A stretch of DNA of 64,000 nt, taken from the NCBI RefSeq assembly GCF_035083965.1, contig NC_089736.1, positions 4,281,501 through 4,345,500 on the forward strand, read 5' to 3'. A model generated the notes under the pieces. The model worked only from the letters and a program-made list of their open reading frames with translations, did no database searches and was not told the origin of the DNA. Position 1 is the stretch's first letter; each line of letters opens with the position of its first letter. Positions 59,901 to 64,000 of the stretch are shown in pieces. The stretch is from Branchiostoma lanceolatum. Taxonomy: Eukaryota; Chordata; Leptocardii; Amphioxiformes; Branchiostomatidae. The translations under genes were made by a program, and so were the position numbers.

Positions 59901-62900
59901 AAGATGGGGCACGGCCTCAGCCCAGAGGAGGTGGAATTCATACAAGAGGACGGGGAAGACAAGGTGAGATTTGCTGCAATAAAGCAGTACTTAAAACTTT
60001 TTTCGTATTGAGGTTTTTGGTGTGTTATGAGTTTTCTGGATGTAAATTACTGTAAATGCAGAAATGTTCGCTATGATTTTATGTTCGCGGTTTTTGCGGT
60101 AAGCTCTTTGTCGCGAAGTTAAAACCACCCTGAAATGTTCTGCCCTCCTACCCTCTTGTCTACTACTAACATTACATGTGTCTCAAATGGAAAAGGAAAA
60201 AATGAAGTGTTCGCGAAGGTTTTAAGTTCGCATTTGAGACAATAGTAGACAAGGGGTAGGAGGGCAAAAAGGCAAAAAGATTAGCAGTGGTTTTAATTTT
60301 GCGGCAAATGGCTCACCGCAAAAAAATGTGAACATTAAATCACCGCAGACATTTCTGCATTTACAGTATATATAGTCAACCTGATATCTGTATGATATTA
60401 TTTGATTGTTTCCTTGCTGCAGCTTTTCTTCGTGCAGGGAAATGGCTTGAAGGGAGCGCGCTTCGACTTCTCCTCTCCCGTACGCACGCGCGTGATGAGG
60501 TTCATACCGATGTCATGGTACTTCGTGCTGGCCATACGGGTGGAGTTCATGGGATGTCGGATTACTGGTGAGATAAACAGATAAACAAATAAACAACAAC
60601 AAAAAAAGTTCTCTCCCCCTGATGTACGTTTAACATAACGTAACATAACATAACATAACATTAAGTAGTAATTGGTTTATTGATAAAAACATGGAACAAA
60701 CAGCATTGCAGTATGGAGACTGAATTGTGCTGTAGCTTACAATCACGTATGCAGTTAAGTCGACACGATAATATTTCTATGTATACTTCTATTTCTATAA
60801 CATAACATAACATAACATAACATAACATAACATAACATAACATACAATGTAACATAAGTAGTAATTGGTTTATTGATAAAAACATGGAACAAAACGGCAT
60901 TGCAGTATGGAGACTGAATTGTGCAGTAGCTTACAATCACGTAAAACTATGCAGTTAAGTCGGCACGTTAATATTTCTATGTGTACTTCTATTTCTATAA
61001 CATAACATAACACAACATAACATAACATATAATTGTTATATACATTTATACCTGTCAGTGTCCATGCCTTTAAAGTTACTTGACAGACATCTTGACTGTT
61101 ACTGTAACTTTTTAGACTTTTCATCTTCTCAAAGTTGCTGTCATCTGTAGATTTCTATTTCCGATGCCCCAAAAAGTTTCTTGTCCACTTACTTGGAATA
61201 AAGACATAATACAACAGTTCATTTTATGCCTGGGTTGTATACTTATTACTTAAATATGTCATTCTTATCAGCCTCATAAAAAAATTTGCTATTCACAGGT
61301 CAGACCCACAGACACATTCCCGATGACGTCATCTGTGGGGAGGGGTGGGGGCTCTACAAGGGCGGGTGTTACAAGCGTATTCTCGCCCCCCTCCCCTGGG
61401 ACAGGGCCGAGACGTACTGCCAGGCACTCAAGGGAAGTCTAGTGTCGGTACACACACAGGGTAGGCGATGTCTTACTTAAAGTGTTCCTCTTAATATCTT
61501 GTAGTGTAAGTTATAGAACTATTGCTGCTCTGTTGAACCAGCATATGTATGTATGTGAATCAGTCTAAAGTTTCTAATAATTCTGAGCTCATACATTTTG
61601 TATTGGTAATTTTGGCACTTCTACTTAAATTTTGTATAAATCTCTTGGCTTTTTAACCTCCTGGTTTAGAAGCAAATGACTCTACTCTCTGCATACAGGG
61701 ACTCCAGGATCTCAGGCAAACATGACATTAATGTCCAGCCTACTAATTCAAATGTTAAGGCCCCAAATCTGTATTGGTTGGGTTAGGTAGCATGGGGAAG
61801 GTTAAGGTAACAACAGTAAGTTGTTTTTCTTTGCCGCAGAGGAGCATGACTTCCTCTATGCCAGAGCGAGGACTGGGTGGCTTGGACTGCGACTCCCAGA
61901 CCACGTGAGGCCAACTGAGTTCAGGAAAGAACAGGTATGATGCCACATTCACTTGTTACCTTCGCCAAGATAGTTATGTTTTGGGCAGTGTCCATCTGTG
62001 TGTGTGTGTGTGCGTCTGTCTTTTTGTGTACGCAATAACTCAAAAGGCCAGAATGGATTGTCTTGTTATTTAGTATGTGTGTACGTCTTGGTGAGAACTC
62101 GAGATGATAAGATTTTGAGTCCCCTAGCGGCTTTTTATGGTACTGTAGCGGAACGTTCAGTTTTGATATATCATGTTCTGTACAAGCTATAGCAATGATT
62201 TTTGGTTGGTGGATAGCACTTGATTTATGATGTATTACAACTCAACTCAAATGTACCTGTTTCAGCAACACACATCTTAAATGTGGTCATAGGAATCTAG
62301 TTGACAATTTTTGATAAAATACTTTGCCAGCTGTGGAGTTTAAAAATGAAAATGACACAAAAATGGCTGGAATAGAAAGCAGCTGACTTTGCATTTACAA
62401 AGAAATTGGCAACCATACTCTTCGATCAAGTAAATGTAACGTCCATTAACATTAATCCACCGGGTTACACATACAAATCCGCCACATTAAAACAGTGGGT
62501 TTGAGCGATCTCTAGTGCAGTCTAGTGTGTTGAGTTTAGATTATGAAAATTGACACAAAGATGGCTAGAATAGAATTTAGCAGCTGACTTTGCAATTGCA
62601 AAGAAATTGGCAACCATACTCATCAATCAAGTAAAATGTACATGTGTTATATCTTTAACATTGTTGATTCTTTTTCTAACGTTAATTCAGCGTCCAGAAG
62701 TCTTGGCCACGATGCGCTGGAGGGACGGCATGCCTGTACAGCCCTTCTTCCCGTGGCACCCAAACGACACGGTTCACGACCATGCACGCTGTGTTGAGAT
62801 GACCCCTCCAGGTATAATAAGCACATCTCATATACATGTACTGGCAAATTGAGAAAGTTTAGATTTAGCATGGTGAATAAAAGTGTTATCAATAACGTCA

Positions 62901-63899
62901 AATGTCACTCTATGTAACTCTATAACAGATGTACTTTTCATCACCACACTTAGGTTATTGGATTCTCCGTGACTGCAACTCTCCCAAGAAACCTTTCATT
63001 TGCAAACGAGGTCAGTAGAATACTCTGTAGAGCAACCATCTCTATCTATATGTATGCATGTATCTAATATTAAGTAGTTATCCTTTGATGAATAGATAAT
63101 TGAAAATGAATGAAATGATATGCAGTGCTGTCCTTAGTGCTGAATGCTCTGTTTTGTCTTCGGAACAATATCTACCAACCTATGACAGACAATCATCTGT
63201 TTATATGTATCTATGGACAATGTACGTAACATCATATATCAAGAACAGTGCTGCGTACCTAAACGTAACATCAGGTACAGGTATGGGTACAGAGGTTTAG
63301 GTACAGGTCCAGACCTGTACCTGTACCTGTACCTGTACCTGTACCCGAATAATTTGAAAAAATTAACATATGTTGTTCTGATCTTCTTCAATAATGTCAG
63401 TATCTTTATTCAAAGGACATAACTAGGTTTCCTACTGCCAAACTCCCTCGGCCTTGCTATCAAAACTCCCCGCCAGCCTGAATGATCTGTTGCATATTAG
63501 TTACGATGTTCCAAGGTGTCACTTTGGTCACGTTTGATGTTGCATGAGGTCAGGAGATCAGTCACAAAATAAGCACATACCTGGTGTGAATTTATATCGG
63601 TACAGTACCGGTACTTCATGATCCGGTATTTTGGACCTGTACCTAATCAGTTTTTACAGTACAGTGTATGCAGCACTAATCAAGAAGCTATCCTTTGATA
63701 CCCAGTCCTGTCCTTGGTGCTGAATGCCATGCCAATCTTTTTTGTCCAACAACAGATATCAATCCCTGGATAAAGGAAGTCTACCAATTGGTGAATGAAA
63801 CATCTGAGCACGTAAAGGACCCAAACCAGCCTATCTACCCGCATGCTTACAATTACGACCACGAGAGGTTCTGGGGCATGCAGCTGGTCGACATGGATG
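53901..63899 (+). CDS. Mosaic extracellular protein: signal peptide, 3 LDLa, F5/8C (discoidin), C-type lectin; continues past the window
   Basis: Exons: 53901-53997, 55544-55660, 56348-56467, 58911-59027, 59331-59487, 59813-59963, 60423-60567, 61299-61460, 61840-61934, 62691-62811, 62954-63010, 63756-63899. All join in frame, mostly phase 1, typical of shuffled extracellular modules. Exon 1 gives a signal peptide (AVILTLFMVVLTAG). Exons 2-4 are LDLa modules: 2 and 4 have six Cys and SDE-type Ca2+ boxes, while exon 3 shows four Cys only. Exons 5-7 form an F5/8C domain (SSSGWVKP, QWVEFDIG, MRFIPMSW, RVEFMGC). Exons 8-11 form a C-type lectin domain (CGEGWGLYKGGCYK, AETYC, the TGWLGL core, FICKR). 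The usual EPN/QPD and WND sugar-binding triplets are absent, so Ca2+-dependent sugar binding is doubtful. Exon 12 (DINPWIKEVYQLVNE...) starts an unrecognised region. Exon 5 has two in-frame acceptors 6 nt apart. The right end is cut by the window. Confidence 0.88.
54125..54308 (-). mobile_element. tRNA-derived SINE, family B
   Basis: Minus strand: TCCTCATAGCTCAACTGGAA (tRNA A-box-like), GAGCTCCTGGTTCCAATTAG, CACTGGTTCAATCCTGAGTC (B-box-like), then GGTTGGGGCTGCACCCG. Related copy at 39868-40058. Lies in intron 1 of the mosaic gene. Confidence 0.75.
54560..54955 (-). mobile_element. Probable non-LTR retrotransposon 3' fragment
   Basis: On the minus strand a short frame contains DKFIFLLRLDNPRIRNMICS and YIYTCTKKREE, which resembles the C-terminal end of CR1/L2-like ORF2 proteins. 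It is followed by an AT-rich tail ending near TACAATAAAGGTCTTCAATC. The fragment is heavily 5' truncated. Confidence 0.5.
55225..55515 (+). repeat. Dispersed repeat R1, copy 3
   Basis: ATGCAGACTCCAAATTTAAG near the left, then AATCAGGTG...CGCTGATGTCCTGC and TTGTTGTGGCC near the right. Both ends match 52113-52500. It ends about 30 bp before the first LDLa exon. Confidence 0.65.
55715..55850 (-). mobile_element. LINE-like 3' tail
   Basis: CAATCTTTATTGACACAACA then AATACAGCGACCTTCGAAAG reads on the minus strand as an AATAAAG-terminated tail, similar in style to the one at 54560. Weak call. Confidence 0.4.
56481..56953. mobile_element. MITE with CTAGGGGTGGGTACCGGTAC ends (hAT-like)
   Basis: A 473-bp element with about 20-bp inverted ends (CTAGGGGTGGGTACCGGTAC and GTACCGGTACCCACCCCTA). 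Near the right are CAGGTCCGGACCTG-type palindromes. Flanks TCTCAAAA and TCTATAAC are an imperfect 8-bp match, which would fit hAT insertion. No ORF. Lies in a mosaic-gene intron. Confidence 0.75.
57543..58350. mobile_element. 808-bp TIR element
   Basis: The left end (GGCACGGTTCAAAAGCGAAA then CCCTACGGCTGACTGAAGTA) is the inverted partner of the right end (TACTTCAGTCAGCCGTAGAG ... CATACCGTGCC), giving about 48-bp TIRs. A diverged third copy of the terminal motif lies inside at about 57633-57685, and GTTACAGTGCCC...GACGCTA is repeated internally. No coding capacity. Confidence 0.7.
58515..58806 (+). repeat. (AGAGT)n pentanucleotide satellite
   Basis: Nearly pure GAGTA units from about 58527 to 58630, then interrupted units to 58806. 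Lies about 100 bp before the third LDLa exon. Confidence 0.95.
59145..59295. repeat. Degenerate SINE-like fragment
   Basis: AACACGGGACCTCCATTTAACGT resembles the AACACGGGACCCCTATTTTACGT block of the family B SINE at 39868-40058. Position is just upstream of the F5/8C exon. Confidence 0.4.
60048..60368. mobile_element. Foldback MITE with TACTGTAAATGCAGAAATG ends
   Basis: Left end TACTGTAAATGCAGAAATG, right end CATTTCTGCATTTACAGTA, with TA at both sides. Pairing continues inward over much of the element (TTGCGG with CCGCAA, CCTCCTACCCTCTTGTCTAC with GTAGACAAGGGGTAGGAGG), so the whole 321 bp can fold. Lies between two F5/8C exons. Confidence 0.85.
60634..61028 (+). repeat. Tandem duplication with (ATAAC)n arrays
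   Basis: Three (CATAA)n arrays (about 60634-60660, 60797-60845, 60998-61028) separate two copies of a 140-bp block (60661-60796 and 60855-60997) that begins AAGTAGTAATTGGTTTATTG. Confidence 0.9.
61735..61808 (+). repeat. Short interspersed repeat, GCAGCAGGGAGAAGGTTAA family, copy 4
   Basis: CTGTATTGGTTGGGTTAGGT then AGCATGGGGAAGGTTAAGG; the most diverged copy. It ends about 30 bp before a C-type lectin exon. Confidence 0.5.
62346..62640 (+). repeat. Direct duplication flanking a truncated CCGCCACTTT MITE
   Basis: 62346-62438 and 62543-62640 are near-identical (GACACAAAAATGGCTGGAAT, AGCAGCTGACTTTGCA, AAAGAAATTGGCAACCATAC). Between them, 62447-62540 is a 5' half of the MITE (TAACATTAATCCACCGGGTT, AAATCCGCCAC, GATCTCTAGTGCAGTCTAGT). 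Confidence 0.8.
63230..63660 (+). repeat. GGTACAGG/CCTGTACC repeat cluster
   Basis: CAGGTACAGGTATGGGTACA and CCTGTACCTGTACCTGTACC at 63270-63345, then GGTACAGTACCGGTACTTCA near 63599. The motif resembles the interior of the CTAGGGGTGGG element, so this may be a decayed relative. Confidence 0.5.
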
Positions 63900-64000
63900 G
63901 TAATGTACTGGAATTTTCTTTCTTTACGAAACAAATATAGATTAGGGTGTGTTTCGTCTATTGCATTTGAGCAGCAGTGAACATTGCACCAAAGTAGACA

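Overview
The window is animal nuclear DNA. Genes are split into short exons with clean GT-AG introns whose phases fit. The gene set is chordate-like, and introns and intergenic space are full of short TIR elements, tRNA-derived SINEs and microsatellites. The content (single pro-orthologues of vertebrate PRMT2, CNP and SOCS7, a classic four-exon FABP gene, and an LDLa/discoidin/C-type-lectin mosaic gene) fits a cephalochordate (Branchiostoma, amphioxus) best. The species call is an inference, not read directly.

Layout. 546-5334 (-): PRMT2-type SH3 arginine methyltransferase, truncated on the left by the window edge. 8599-16534 (+): CNP, a 2',3'-cyclic-nucleotide 3'-phosphodiesterase, complete and followed by a long 3' UTR. 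20759-30425 (+): SOCS7, an SH2 plus SOCS-box substrate adaptor for a Cullin-5 ubiquitin ligase, complete in five exons. 33451-35403 (-): a four-exon intracellular lipid-binding protein (FABP family). 36729-40672 (-): an unrecognised three-exon gene for a 1082-residue protein. 40673-51329: about 10 kb with no supported coding exon, but with one good TATA promoter plus donor at 46.1 kb. 51458-52108 (+): a small single-Ig transmembrane protein encoded in one exon. 53901 to past the right end (+): a secreted or membrane mosaic protein with three LDLa modules, one F5/8C (discoidin) domain and one C-type lectin domain.

The genes do not form an obvious pathway. CNP and SOCS7 are neighbours here and both lie on human 17q, so the pair may be ancient linkage. 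Exon limits were placed by hand from splice sites. All exons of CNP, SOCS7, FABP and the orphan gene join in frame with exact divisibility by three.

Most interesting objects: (1) the orphan gene, with an N-terminal region resembling a PD-(D/E)XK nuclease fold with altered catalytic residues, a run of SUMO-type motifs, four C-terminal SPDMR-type repeats, and a poly(A) signal touching the stop codon; (2) two copies of one TA-flanked non-autonomous DNA transposon in CNP and SOCS7 introns, one sitting in a TGTTTGTAACA satellite; (3) a CNP without the vertebrate C-terminal CAAX box but with an optional hydrophobic first exon; (4) several new-looking foldback and TIR elements.
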